A stretch of DNA of 15,144 nt from SIG78 sp045533055. GTDB taxonomy: Bacteria; Verrucomicrobiota; Lentisphaeria; Victivallales; Victivallaceae. The DNA lies in contig JAZSHD010000255.1 in assembly GCA_045533055.1 (NCBI GenBank), forward strand, positions 1-15,144, given 5' to 3'. Made by a program: the position numbers and the translations under genes. Positions 15,054 through 15,144 of this stretch are shown here, piece by piece; the first letter of the stretch is position 1; every line of letters starts with the position of its first letter. The notes beneath the pieces are model-generated. The model had not been told where the DNA came from, made no database searches, and saw only the letters and a program-made list of their open reading frames with translations.

Positions 15054-15144
15054 AACAGTGATGTGCGGCACACTTTTTATCGGCAGCAATATTATATCTG
15101 CCGCACAACCACGGAGGAGATTGCATTCCCCTCCGTGACCACCC
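15054..15144. repeat. library insert, second copy (artefact)
   Basis: Base-for-base copy of 14879-14969, beginning right after the adapter and ending at the last base of the window. An insert-adapter-insert order is what a rolling-circle DNB read gives when the insert (91 bp) is shorter than the read. It should be removed together with the adapter. Confidence 0.9.

Noticed and set aside
14846..15055. A 69-codon plus-strand open frame, with a 68-codon minus-strand frame at 14777-14983
   Set aside because: Both run into adapter sequence, and neither has a ribosome site or recognisable product.
14879..15144. Integron attC sites, a satellite-like tandem array or a CRISPR-like repeat
   Set aside because: No GTTRRRY core is present in the 175-bp unit. 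Only two copies of the 91-bp part exist, and the spacer is sequencing adapter.

Overview
The window looks like a contig end from a Gram-negative, probably gut-associated bacterium of the Lentisphaerota/Victivallales kind. This is inferred from the gene repertoire only: carbohydrate-active enzymes without signal peptides, an AraC regulator with a PocR-type sensor, an NSS sodium symporter and a BspA-type leucine-rich-repeat protein. It has not been checked by any search. Base composition is intermediate and coding density is high. Nothing points to a phage, transposon, CRISPR array or RNA gene.

Left part (1-5498): a palindromic terminator-like element (28-75) lies before uvrA, which is followed after one base by an AEC-family permease gene. 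Tail to tail with the permease, again one base apart, is a minus-strand gene for an exported LRR_5 (BspA-like) protein built from three 148-residue modules. It has a good sigma-70 promoter of its own at 5460-5488.

Middle part (5499-12962) is a small catabolic locus. On the minus strand, an NSS symporter, a CE15-like esterase and a purple-acid-phosphatase-like phosphoesterase form a tight operon. It has its own promoter (10158-10186) and ends at a strong hairpin terminator (5499-5532). An AraC/PocR-type regulator lies just upstream and is transcribed the same way. Divergent from the regulator is a GH20-family glycosidase gene. Between the two divergent genes are two direct repeats with a 21-bp period, the geometry of AraC-family operators, and a similar half-site overlaps the symporter -35 box. 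The likely logic is that the regulator senses a small molecule and controls uptake (symporter) together with cytoplasmic processing of a glycoside, ester or phosphoester substrate.

Right part (12963-14969): a second copy of the palindromic element lies between the convergent GH20 and recN genes. recN follows on the minus strand with a promoter at 14776-14804, then about 250 bp of non-coding DNA containing two perfect hairpins.

The last 175 bases are not biology. Positions 14970-15053 match, from memory, the BGI/MGI DNBSEQ library adapter (32 nt, then a 10-nt barcode, then 42 nt), with one mismatch. Positions 15054-15144 exactly repeat the 91-bp insert at 14879-14969, as a read running through a circular library molecule would produce. 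Genomic sequence should be taken to end no later than 14969.
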